Shown in pieces: positions 23,134 to 30,718 of a stretch of DNA of 34,519 nt (position 1 is its first letter; each line of letters opens with the position of its first letter). A program made the translations under genes and the position numbers. This DNA is from Nitratidesulfovibrio oxamicus (GTDB taxonomy: Bacteria; Desulfobacterota; Desulfovibrionia; Desulfovibrionales; Desulfovibrionaceae), in assembly GCF_015731765.1 (NCBI RefSeq), contig NZ_VRYY01000734.1, positions 1-34,519 of the forward strand, given 5' to 3'. The notes beneath the pieces are model-generated. The model saw only the letters and a program-made list of their open reading frames with translations, made no database searches and was not told where the DNA came from.

Positions 23134-25506
23134 ATGGCAAAACACAATAAGGGGAACAAAGCCCCAGTCGCGCAAAACGCAAATACTGCACAAAGTGCGG
23201 TCGCGTCGGCATGGCAGAAAGCAACTGCTGGAATTGGCTCCCTTGCATCGCTGGTGCAAGGCGATGCTTCCGCTGTGGCACTCCCCGACTTGGAGAAAGA
23301 TCAGGTCAGCGAGTTGGATAAGGCAGAGCCCGAGAAAAAAATCGAGCTCGAGAGGTTGTTGGCGGATATCTCTGATGTCGCAAAGAGAGTTCGTGATCTA
23401 CATGAAGACGCACAGAAGCGCACCGATGACTTGGCTCGCAAGGAGGAGGCATTCTCCCGCCGAAGTGATGAGAACAAGAAGCGAACCGAAGAGATCAACA
23501 AACTCGACGAAGAGTTGAAGCAAAGACAAGTTGAGATAAAGAAATCCGAATCAAGTTTGGCCGATAAGGAGCGTGAACTTGAGAAGCGAGAACTGGATGC
23601 GCGTTCCGGTTTTGCCGCCCAAAACGTGGCCGCACTCAGTGATCTCAAGAAAGAAATCGTGGAGCTCGAGTCTAGGAAGACTGAAATTCAACTCGGCATC
23701 CTTCAAGCGGAGCAGAAAGCACGTGACGATGAGTCCGCGCGCGCATCCGAAGTGATGGAACGTGAAGCGGAGATTGCAAACAAGGAGAGATCTCTACAGC
23801 AGCAGCAACGGCGACTAGATGCAGAGTGGAAAGAGCTTGAGCGTGAACGGGTACAGATCCGCGAAGATTCACTTCGCGAGGCCAGTCAGGAAATTGCCAG
23901 ATTGACCGATGCTCGACTACGCGCAGAGGCACGCCTTGAAAAGGTTTACCGCGATTGGACATTGACTGAACAGAAACTAGAGCAATACCAGGAGTTCTCA
24001 GAGGCATTGGCAGGGAGGTCTGCCCGCGAGATACTTGACGAGTTGGCTGCCCAAAAACGTCGAGTCACTCAATTGGAAAACCAAATTGCAAACAGCCAGG
24101 ATGATCAGTTGCAATTTGAGAACGAGGCGCTGCGAAAACTCCGTGATGAGCAAAAGGCTCAACTCGACGAGGTTCATTTGGATTTGGCTGATGCAAAAGC
24201 TCAGCTTCATCGCCTCCGCCTCGGCGTGAGTGACAAAGAGAACCTGGAAAGAGAAAAGCGCGCCCTGGAAAAGAACAATCAGATCTTGAGTGCAAGGCTC
24301 AATGACTTGGGCAAAACGGTAGATGACCTAACCCAGTCACAGCAATCTGAGAAGCCGTTCCCTCAAATGGCATGGATGGATTCCGCATCCACTGCCGATT
24401 GGATCAAGGATCGCAAGGCCAAGGAGTTGAGCCTGCCGGAGCAAGACGTTCCTGATCTGAAAAAATTCTCGGTTGAATTGCAGCACCGGATCGCTCAAGC
24501 GGAGGAAGGCGCGATGCTGCATTTCCGCCTAGAAGATATTCAGTTGCTTATTGCCGGGTTGGCCATGAGCCAGCTTCACATCTTTCAGGGAATCAGCGGC
24601 ACAGGCAAAACAAGCTTGGCGAAGGCATTTGCAAAGGCTGTCGGGGGGCATTGCACTGACATCGCCGTCCAGGCTGGCTGGCGAGACCGTGATGATCTAC
24701 TGGGGCACTACAACGCTTTCGAAAAGCGCTTCTATGAGCGCGACTGCCTGCAAGGTCTCTACCGTGCGCAAACTGCCGCTTACAAGGACCGGTGCAACAT
24801 CATCTTGCTGGACGAGATGAACCTGTCGCGCCCGGAGCAGTATTTTGCTGAATTCCTCTCGGCGCTCGAAAAGAATGACCCAATAGATCGACTCATCAGT
24901 TTGTCGGAGAGCCAGTTGCCGAACGCCCCAGCGCTGCTGGTCGAGGGGCGAAGGATTCGGGTTCCCCACAACGTCTGGTTTGTAGGCACTGCTAACCACG
25001 ATGAAACAACGAACGAGTTCGCTGACAAAACCTACGACCGTGCTCATGTCATGACGCTTCCCCGCCACGAAGCGGGATTCAAGGTGGAGCCAAAGCCGAA
25101 GGCCAGCTTTAGCTATGGATCTTTGATGGAGCGATTCGATGCTGCTGTGACACAAAACGCTGATGAGGTTTCAGAGTTGTTGGCGGAGTTGACCACGGGC
25201 CCGCTCACGAGCATCTTGCAGGATCGTTTTGACTTGGGTTGGGGCAATCGACTCGAACGTCAGGCCATGCGATTTGTCCCTGTTTACATGGCTGCCGGCG
25301 GTCGCAAAGAAGATGCTCTGGACCATTTGCTTGCCAGCAGAGTATTCAGGCGCGGGAAGGTCACTGGTAGATACGATGCGACCATCGATGATCTTGCCGC
25401 CATCGAACAAGCGCTGACCACAGTATGGAAGGGGTGGAAATCGGAGCCTCGCCGTTCCATTGCCTTGTTGGCTGAAGACCGTCGCCGCAAGGAACGTGGG
25501 GCATGA
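23134..25506 (+). CDS. McrB-like AAA+ ATPase with long coiled coil
   Basis: A 790-residue protein. Residues about 60-420 form an almost unbroken charged coiled coil (repeating EEINKLDEELKQRQ-type heptads). The C-terminal AAA+ domain is of the McrB/MoxR type: Walker A GISGTGKT (486-493), Walker B NIILLDEMNLSRPEQYF (D560, E561), the McrB sensor GTANHDETT (from G618), and a DRAHVM segment in the sensor-II region. McrB itself hydrolyses GTP; this motif fits either nucleotide. McrB's N-terminal methyl-DNA-binding domain is missing, replaced by the coiled coil. The start follows the previous stop by one base and the stop overlaps the next ATG by 4. Alternative larger frames starting at 23092 have no support. 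Confidence 0.9.
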   Translation: MAKHNKGNKAPVAQNANTAQSAVASAWQKATAGIGSLASLVQGDASAVALPDLEKDQVSELDKAEPEKKIELERLLADISDVAKRVRDLHEDAQKRTDDLARKEEAFSRRSDENKKRTEEINKLDEELKQRQVEIKKSESSLADKERELEKRELDARSGFAAQNVAALSDLKKEIVELESRKTEIQLGILQAEQKARDDESARASEVMEREAEIANKERSLQQQQRRLDAEWKELERERVQIREDSLREASQEIARLTDARLRAEARLEKVYRDWTLTEQKLEQYQEFSEALAGRSAREILDELAAQKRRVTQLENQIANSQDDQLQFENEALRKLRDEQKAQLDEVHLDLADAKAQLHRLRLGVSDKENLEREKRALEKNNQILSARLNDLGKTVDDLTQSQQSEKPFPQMAWMDSASTADWIKDRKAKELSLPEQDVPDLKKFSVELQHRIAQAEEGAMLHFRLEDIQLLIAGLAMSQLHIFQGISGTGKTSLAKAFAKAVGGHCTDIAVQAGWRDRDDLLGHYNAFEKRFYERDCLQGLYRAQTAAYKDRCNIILLDEMNLSRPEQYFAEFLSALEKNDPIDRLISLSESQLPNAPALLVEGRRIRVPHNVWFVGTANHDETTNEFADKTYDRAHVMTLPRHEAGFKVEPKPKASFSYGSLMERFDAAVTQNADEVSELLAELTTGPLTSILQDRFDLGWGNRLERQAMRFVPVYMAAGGRKEDALDHLLASRVFRRGKVTGRYDATIDDLAAIEQALTTVWKGWKSEPRRSIALLAEDRRRKERGA

Positions 25507-27326
25507 TATTTCTGGACCGTCTTACGGGTAGCAAACTCAGCCGCCTACCCGACGCGCTTCTGCCGGGGCGGTATTGCTTGCTTGAGCCACTCGTGGTCAA
25601 TGGACACAGCCGCTTGCAGCCCGGCGATCTGCTCTCGGATGACGGATCGGGCGTCCTCCGGATTCAAGACACTGAATCCCAGGTGCTCACTATCGATCAG
25701 TCTGACGACGATCAGGCGGACTCCGATCTGTCTGCAGAGGCGATTATTTCCATTGCCGGAAAAATCGCTCACGCACATGATGCAAATGTCTCGCCCATGC
25801 TGCCCGCTGAGATGGCCGCCCAATGCACGCTCGAAGATCTCGAGCGCGACTTGGCGGCGGTACTCAGAGATGGTCATCTGCATTCAATATCTGACCGCCC
25901 CCGCAGAGACCTTCGATATGACGACTTGGTTGCGCCAGTGGCGCGAGCTCGACGCCTCGCGACTTCGGCATTAAGTCACCTGGCATCACACTCTGATTGT
26001 TGGCAGCAGCGTACGCTCAGTGGTGTTCAACCGCGCAAGGTTCTTGCACGTTTCAGCGAGGACGACTATGCCATCTATGAGAACAGACTCTACAAGCGGC
26101 TACTAGATCGCCTTGATCGACACCTTGCTAGGAGATTGGCTCGCATACGGGGAGTCAATTCACGACTGGAGCGAGCTTTGGAGTTCCAGGACTCTGAGCA
26201 GACGCATTTTCGACTTCGCCAGGATATCTGTCGCCTTTGGGGGGAGTCATATCTTGATGACAAGACCGGGATGCAGTTGGAGGCAGGAAAGCGTGCACTC
26301 AGCGACTTGGAGTCCCAGTTGCGTGCAATCAGAGGGTTGAAGCAAAGGGGGCTTTATTCGCTGGTGCCTCCTGCATCTGTGGTTCCTGCCCAAGTTCACC
26401 GGACAAACATTCTCAACCACGACCCGCACTATCGTCATCTGCCCCCGCTTTGGGAGAAGTTGAAAGATGATCGAGAAGACCGGCTCTTACCCCCGGAAGA
26501 GCGCTTGGCGCGGCAACTGCAATTGCAACTGGCTTACGTCGGTTACGTTGGCCTTGTGATCAGGCGGGCGCTTGAACGGTATGGTCTGCGCAAGGTTGAT
26601 GGAAATTTCGTCTTCAGTTGGGCGGGACGGCGTTTCGTACTACGGCGTGATGTACATGATTGGGTCGTAACTCAGTCTGAGGGATCTACTCTGAGGATCG
26701 TGCCGATTGCCTGGTTCGGCGCGTCAATAAATATCAGTGAGAGTCTGGAGCCTGATCGCATCGTGTGTTGGCCAGGCGTGCCAACCAGTGTCGCATCGCC
26801 GCGGAGTCTTCCTGTCTCACCGCTGGACCTTTATGTCGTGGAGAAGGTGGGGAAGTTGATCGATGAGTGGATGTTGCGGCAGTTGCTCCAAGGTCATGGC
26901 CGAAAACTGGGGCCGTTGCCGACGCCGTCCAAAAAGCTAACCGAGGCTTGGCCGGAACAGTTTGAATCTGTTTCGTCTACCCACGTCAGGATCCTCGCGC
27001 CAGTCGATGCTCAGAAAGCAGCCGAACTGAAGGCTTCTCTCAAAGGTTCAGCTAATTCGCAAGTTGAGGACGCCGTCGGGGATGCCATCGAACAGATCGC
27101 TGCGCTTGCCCAACTTTGTGGACATCCGGCGCGATTCGAGCGCGGGCAGCAGCAGGATTTCTACTGTCAATGCGGAACTTGCCAGGCAACTTGGTCGCTC
27201 AAGACAACAGGGAAAAGGCGACACTTTTCTATGCGGCCGAAGGGGGCATCTGCCATACCAGAAGATGACGGCTTTCTTTGGTCTGGGAGGGATTGGCTGG
27301 AGTTCGATTTGGGTTCAGAACAGTGA
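25503..27326 (+). CDS. McrC-like DUF2357-type partner protein
   Basis: A 607-residue protein. The DUF2357-like signature YENRLYKRLLDRL starts at Y192, in the helical domain typical of partners of McrB-like ATPases. The N-terminal 100 residues look like a beta-sheet domain. The C-terminus carries cysteines C539, C555, C557 and C560 (FYCQCGTCQATW) that could hold zinc. Classic McrC has a PD-(D/E)xK nuclease; I see no clear D...ExK motif here, so either it is diverged or the protein only regulates. It overlaps the ATPase gene by 4 bases and ends the seven-gene run. A terminator follows at 27431. Confidence 0.8.
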   Translation: MIFLDRLTGSKLSRLPDALLPGRYCLLEPLVVNGHSRLQPGDLLSDDGSGVLRIQDTESQVLTIDQSDDDQADSDLSAEAIISIAGKIAHAHDANVSPMLPAEMAAQCTLEDLERDLAAVLRDGHLHSISDRPRRDLRYDDLVAPVARARRLATSALSHLASHSDCWQQRTLSGVQPRKVLARFSEDDYAIYENRLYKRLLDRLDRHLARRLARIRGVNSRLERALEFQDSEQTHFRLRQDICRLWGESYLDDKTGMQLEAGKRALSDLESQLRAIRGLKQRGLYSLVPPASVVPAQVHRTNILNHDPHYRHLPPLWEKLKDDREDRLLPPEERLARQLQLQLAYVGYVGLVIRRALERYGLRKVDGNFVFSWAGRRFVLRRDVHDWVVTQSEGSTLRIVPIAWFGASINISESLEPDRIVCWPGVPTSVASPRSLPVSPLDLYVVEKVGKLIDEWMLRQLLQGHGRKLGPLPTPSKKLTEAWPEQFESVSSTHVRILAPVDAQKAAELKASLKGSANSQVEDAVGDAIEQIAALAQLCGHPARFERGQQQDFYCQCGTCQATWSLKTTGKRRHFSMRPKGASAIPEDDGFLWSGRDWLEFDLGSEQ

Positions 27327-27388
27327 CGGTGGCCAAATCGTCGAATCCACGCCCTCAAGGCCAAGGTGTTACTATCTGGCTCTGAAAG
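27327..27388. other. short spacer at the end of the defence-like module
   Basis: Only 60 bp between the stop of the DUF2357 gene and the tRNA-like fragment; nothing else is seen. Confidence 0.3.
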
Positions 27389-27421
27389 CGGACGCGGGTT
27401 CGGTTCCGTGTTCCGCCACCA
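27389..27421 (+). other. degenerate tRNA-like 3' end, probable attachment-site remnant
   Basis: GGACGCGGGTTCGGTTCCG followed by TGTTCCGCCACCA has a T-loop-like GTTCGGTT, a CCGCC acceptor strand and a CCA end, as in tRNA-Ser or tmRNA 3' ends. It is not intact: A58 of the T loop is G and the T-stem pairs poorly. It also folds as GCGG ACGCGG / CCGTGT t CCGC. The fragment directly precedes an integrase gene, which favours an att site. Confidence 0.4.
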
Positions 27422-27430
27422 ATTTGGAAG

Positions 27431-27474
27431 AAAGCCTTACCTTTTGGCAACATGCTGGCAGGTAAGGCTTTTTT
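27431..27474 (+). terminator. rho-independent terminator of the defence-like operon
   Basis: AAAGCCTTACC (27431-27441) pairs perfectly with GGTAAGGCTTT (27461-27471) and is followed by TTTTC. An 11-bp stem plus a T run is a strong terminator. Confidence 0.85.
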
Positions 27475-27482
27475 CTTTGCCC

Positions 27483-27510
27483 TGCTCCATTCAACTGTTA
27501 CAGTGGAGCA
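27483..27510. promoter_or_regulatory. inverted repeat before the truncated integrase
   Basis: TGCTCCA (27483-27489) and TGGAGCA (27504-27510) are exact inverted 7-mers, 14 bases apart, and end right at the candidate ATG (27511). It could be an operator or a translation-blocking hairpin. No ribosome site is clear. Confidence 0.4.
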
Positions 27511-27519
27511 ATGGAAGCG

Positions 27520-27845
27520 ATGCCCAAACACCCTCGCCTTTTCCGTCGTGGTGCCACCTACTACCACCGCGCAGTCGTCCCCCAAGACCTGAAGGCCACC
27601 TACCCCAAGACCGAAGAAACCTCCTCCTTGAAGACCACCGACTACAAGGAAGCCCTCAAGCGCGTCCGCATCGCCGCCGTTGAGGTTGACCGCCGGTTCG
27701 AGGCGCATCGCCGCATGCTTGCCGAGAGCGGCACCAAACCCCCACTCAAGGAACTGGCTGATTCCGACATCAAGCGCGTGGCAGATGCCTACTTCGCCAA
27801 CCTGCTCGAGGAGGACAAAGAGACACGGCTTCAGGGCTTGGTTGA
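27520..27845 (+). pseudogene. truncated tyrosine-recombinase integrase (N-terminal stub)
   Basis: The stub begins MPKHPRLFRRGATYYHRAVV, the N-terminal beta-hairpin domain (DUF6538 type) of integrases that use tRNA or tmRNA sites. It continues with LKTTDYKEALKRVRIAAVEV, the usual arm-binding helices. It ends after about 108 residues near LQGLVDEW, where sequence of an IS3-like element begins, so the whole catalytic domain is missing. Two ATGs are possible (27511 and 27520). The gene sits directly after a tRNA-like fragment, the standard att-int order, and points away from the defence module. It therefore probably belonged to a second, tandem element. Confidence 0.8.
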
Positions 27846-28218
27846 CGAGTGGAGTAGCCCCCATTTGGACCGGACACCCCGCCAACGACAGGAGATAGGT
27901 CTAGCCCTATGCCCAGACCTAGTGCTAACGGGGAAGCTGTGCTGGAGGTGTTGACCAAAGCCCAGCGTCGACGCTGGGCTTTGGCGAAGAAGGTTCAACT
28001 GGTCCAGGAGTCGTTGCAGCCGGGGATGAACGTCTCGTACGTCGCCCGCAGAAACGGCCTTCTCCCAGCCAATTGTTTCGCTGAAGGAAGCTCATAACCG
28101 ACGGAGGCAAGACCGCTGTCCAGCGGATGGCCAGGTCGTCGGAACCGGGGAGGGCCGGCGCTCAAGGAGCGGATTCGGGAGTAGGATCGGCTTCTGCACA
28201 AGAAGGCGATAGCAGTGG
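27846..28218 (+). mobile_element. decayed IS3-type OrfA remnant
   Basis: 27909 starts an OrfA-like frame: AVLEVLTKAQRRRWALAKK, then VQESLQPGMNVSYVARRNG, the HTH of IS3/IS66-type OrfA. The frame breaks at FAEGSS, but the sequence continues in other frames as GGKTAVQ, DGQVVGTGE and ALKERIRE-stop-DRLLHKKAIAVE, the leucine-zipper end. At least two frameshifts and one stop are needed, so it is dead. No inverted repeats or OrfB are found. The left border cuts the integrase stub. Confidence 0.75.
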
Positions 28219-28516
28219 AGGGTACTGGTGGCTCGGTGATATCGCACGTGAAGATGCGTATTTCGTGCGCGTCGCTGCCCTTATGGAGGGTTCCCTGTGA
28301 CGAGGGCGGCAGAGGCTTTCGGCGTGGTTCTTCCCTCGTTGCCCGAACGACCGACAGTCGACTCAAGGTTCCGCACGCTGCATCGGTAAGATCCCACTTC
28401 AACCAGATACTGTGAGATCAAAACAAGTTTTGACTGCGGCCTTCCAACAAGAAAGTGCCTAGGCATAGGTGAATTTTTGGAAACATGCAATATTTTCAAG
28501 TAAATGGTGCCACGGG
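28219..28516. other. decayed sequence with an inverted partial copy of the LprI-like gene end
   Basis: On the plus strand near 28380-28428, FNQIL-stop-DQNKF-stop matches the C-terminus SDQILRDQNRY of the minus-strand gene at 30719. The flanking CTTCCAACAAGAAAG (28441-28455) matches the left arm of the terminator at 30671. It is therefore an inverted, diverged duplicate of about 80 bp. Nothing else is recognisable between 28219 and 28380. Confidence 0.5.
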
Positions 28517-28891
28517 TTACCGGTAGGGAGTAAAACCGCCATCCCCGCGCCAAGGGTTTATCTGAACATCAAAATCGGACCCGGGTATTTTACGCATCTT
28601 CCTATCCAAATAATAGCACCTGTATGTTCTTTTCATCGAAAGGTTGAGCGTAAAATTGTCACTGCATTTAACCATTAGTCCAGATTCTGGAATGACATAT
28701 ACATTTCTGTAGCCAGGCAAGGGAACAAACCCTTCCTCTCTCAAGTTGCTTACGGGATTCCCCGCGTTCATCGCGTACTCCATGGATGCTTTATCTTCTT
28801 CATACGCGCGCGAGTTTTCATAATATCCATCACCCTGCCGCGCCACGCAGCCACCAAGCATCAACATAGCAACAAGAGCAGCAAAACGCAT
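28517..28891 (-). CDS. small lipoprotein of unknown function
   Basis: A 124-residue exported lipoprotein. It starts at 28891 with GGAGG seven bases upstream. The signal peptide MRFAALVAMLMLGGC has a clean LGGC lipobox, so Cys15 becomes lipidated. The mature part is rich in Tyr, Asn and Arg, with two further cysteines (VKCSDNF and YRCYYLD) that may pair. No family recognised. It is divergent from a frameshifted exported gene. Confidence 0.75.
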   Translation of the reverse strand: MRFAALVAMLMLGGCVARQGDGYYENSRAYEEDKASMEYAMNAGNPVSNLREEGFVPLPGYRNVYVIPESGLMVKCSDNFTLNLSMKRTYRCYYLDRKMRKIPGSDFDVQINPWRGDGGFTPYR

Positions 28892-29201
28892 TGCATGCCT
28901 CCGCACTAGTGCAAACTCTACACAAATCCAGATTACATCAGTCAACTAAAGAGTTGCCTCAAACAAATCACTACAGAAAGCCCTTCCCCTACTACCATGC
29001 CAAACCGAAACAACTCAATACCTTTATAAAATATCGACGATTTCTCCAAATCTAGCCACCCTTTTCTCCTGCGTGCACCTTTTGCCCCCCCCAACGGGCC
29101 CCATAAAAAGTTATAATCACATTTTCATAACACAAAAAAAAGCGTACGTGCGAAAGAACACCCATCACACCGCCCAGCATTTGCGCAGCAAGGACACCAC
29201 C
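28892..29201. promoter_or_regulatory. divergent spacer between two exported-protein genes
   Basis: About 310 bp without a gene. It holds an AT-rich tract with TATAAT near 29110, likely the -10 of the plus-strand gene; a matching -35 at the right spacing is not convincing. A CCCCCCCC run lies just before it. Confidence 0.4.
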
Positions 29202-29739
29202 ATGAGATGGTTTGCCGTTCTCGCTTTTCTTGCCATAATTCTCGTTTGCCCAATTCAAGCACATGCAGGCGGATGGTACAAAACGGAACGGGGAATGACC
29301 GAGAATGAGAAGTAGCAAAAGCTCTCGGCATGTATCCAGCCCCATACTCCGACACCCCGAACAAAAAGGATGGACTCAACTACAGAATAAAGAATTTTCC
29401 AATTGCGAACAAGAAATACTACATATTTTACGCCATACACAAAAATGGACTATCTGAAGTTGCAATAACAGAAGATGACACCCACCTTGATGACGACGTA
29501 GATTCCCCAATATACTTGCAAATAAATGCAGATACCCAAAAGAAAAAGATAAAGAAATTAACATCGGAAACAACAAAAAATAAAAATCACCCTATGAAAC
29601 ACAGAAGATACAAAAACAATGCTCGCGCACAACCTTCAAGGATCAGAAATACACAGTGTCAATAGAAAAATATACATCCATTACAAGCAAAAATACAATC
29701 AGGACAAAAAACAAAAATAATGGCGAAGACAAATTGTAG
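29202..29739 (+). pseudogene. exported protein gene broken by two frameshifts
   Basis: The first part (29202-29315) is a signal peptide, MRWFAVLAFLAIILV with AHA cleavage site, then GGWYKTERGMTENE. Moving one base back continues as VAKALGMYPAPYSDTPN and a folded-looking segment (IANKKYYIFYAIHKNG, VAITEDD). A second step of one base near 29585, in an A-rich tract, continues as PYETQKIQKQCSRTTF and KDQKYTVSIEKY to a stop at 29739. Both steps equal loss of one base. AAGGA precedes the ATG. The restored protein would be about 180 residues, periplasmic, and of unknown family. Either the gene is dead or the A-rich runs were misread. Confidence 0.6.
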
Positions 29740-29792
29740 CACAACAATAAAACACAAAAACAAACAAAAAACACACCGCAGGACAACCCCAC

Positions 29793-30569
29793 ATGAAAAA
29801 AACCATCAATATTGACGGAAAAGAAATCTGGTTTTCCTTCATTGCAGGCGAGGTAATGTCTGCCACAAAACACAGCACAACAGAGATATTTGGCAGTGGT
29901 GGCGGCGGAAGCATTGATACGAGCCTTTACAACTCGCTCGGCCCTCGCGTACATGGAAAAATGAAAGACATAGAAATATCTTCTAAAACAAATACTGCAA
30001 CAGAGCTATGGATAAAGGGCAGCGACGACAAAGAAACGCGGATCGTAATGCAAAACACCGATATACCCTGCAGACAAGGACATCGCGTTGCATTTGTAAC
30101 TGCAGGAAAGAATTCTACATATTATATCTCTCTATTCATAAACTTCAACGCGCGAACCACAACACATCTCATAAAAAAAGAAAATCTTCTTGATTTACTT
30201 GAAATCAGAGACACTCCTGCAGAAACAAAACTTTCCGGAACGACAAAATCTATAACAACAGCAGTAGCAGTCAGCGCCGCCGGCATTACTACTGCCTCGC
30301 TCACAAACAGCATAGAGTTTAACATCATAGGAATCGTTGCCGGCATATGTATTGGGTTCATGATGCTAGGCAGAAAAGAAATACCGCGCCCGCAAAGCTA
30401 CGTTGCAAACACAGATATTTTCGCAACAGAATACGAAGAGGCCGTAACTTGGGCGATGAGCAATCTTTACGACCCCGCAAACGCAGACCTCCGCTACCTA
30501 ACCGCGCAGCCCAAGATCCTGCAGGCAATCGAGGGGCAAAATGAATCCGGAATTTTAGACCTTAAATAG
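29793..30569 (+). CDS. membrane protein of unknown function
   Basis: A 258-residue protein that I do not recognise. It has a soluble, beta-rich N-terminal domain (about 1-145) with a glycine run (GSGGGG at about residues 34-39) and no signal peptide. Two hydrophobic segments follow (about 155-175 and 178-195: TAVAVSAAGITTASL, IIGIVAGICIGFMML), forming a hairpin in the membrane, and then a 60-residue cytoplasmic tail ending ESGILDLK. The N-terminal domain would be cytoplasmic by the positive-inside rule. The A/T-rich, Lys-rich codon use is unlike the core genome, pointing to transfer. A downstream dyad (TGCCGTC/GACGGCA, 30608-30637) may end its transcript. Confidence 0.7.
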   Translation: MKKTINIDGKEIWFSFIAGEVMSATKHSTTEIFGSGGGGSIDTSLYNSLGPRVHGKMKDIEISSKTNTATELWIKGSDDKETRIVMQNTDIPCRQGHRVAFVTAGKNSTYYISLFINFNARTTTHLIKKENLLDLLEIRDTPAETKLSGTTKSITTAVAVSAAGITTASLTNSIEFNIIGIVAGICIGFMMLGRKEIPRPQSYVANTDIFATEYEEAVTWAMSNLYDPANADLRYLTAQPKILQAIEGQNESGILDLK

Positions 30570-30670
30570 CATCAACAAACAGAGAGTCCTTCTCTTGCAA
30601 TAAAGAATGCCGTCCTAACGACATCGTGAAGACGGCAATGCTGTCGTCAGCCTGAAGAAAATTGCAGTCT

Positions 30671-30710
30671 TCCAACAAGAAAGCCCCCTTGCGGGGGCTT
30701 TCTTGTTGGA
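30671..30710. terminator. strong bidirectional terminator hairpin
   Basis: TCCAACAAGAAAGCCCCC and its complement form an uninterrupted 18-bp stem around TTGC. It ends the minus-strand operon (last stop at 30719). A partial copy of one arm occurs at 28441-28455. Confidence 0.9.
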
Positions 30711-30718
30711 GCATGTGG

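Noticed and set aside
27327-27421. A complete tmRNA or tRNA gene before the truncated integrase
   Set aside because: Only a degenerate 3' end can be traced; no 5' acceptor, D arm or tag-reading frame is present.
29290-29600. Programmed -1 frameshifting in the exported gene
   Set aside because: No slippery heptamer sits at the first shift, and slipping on A-AAA-AAT near 29573 would hit an immediate TAA. Decay or sequence error is simpler.
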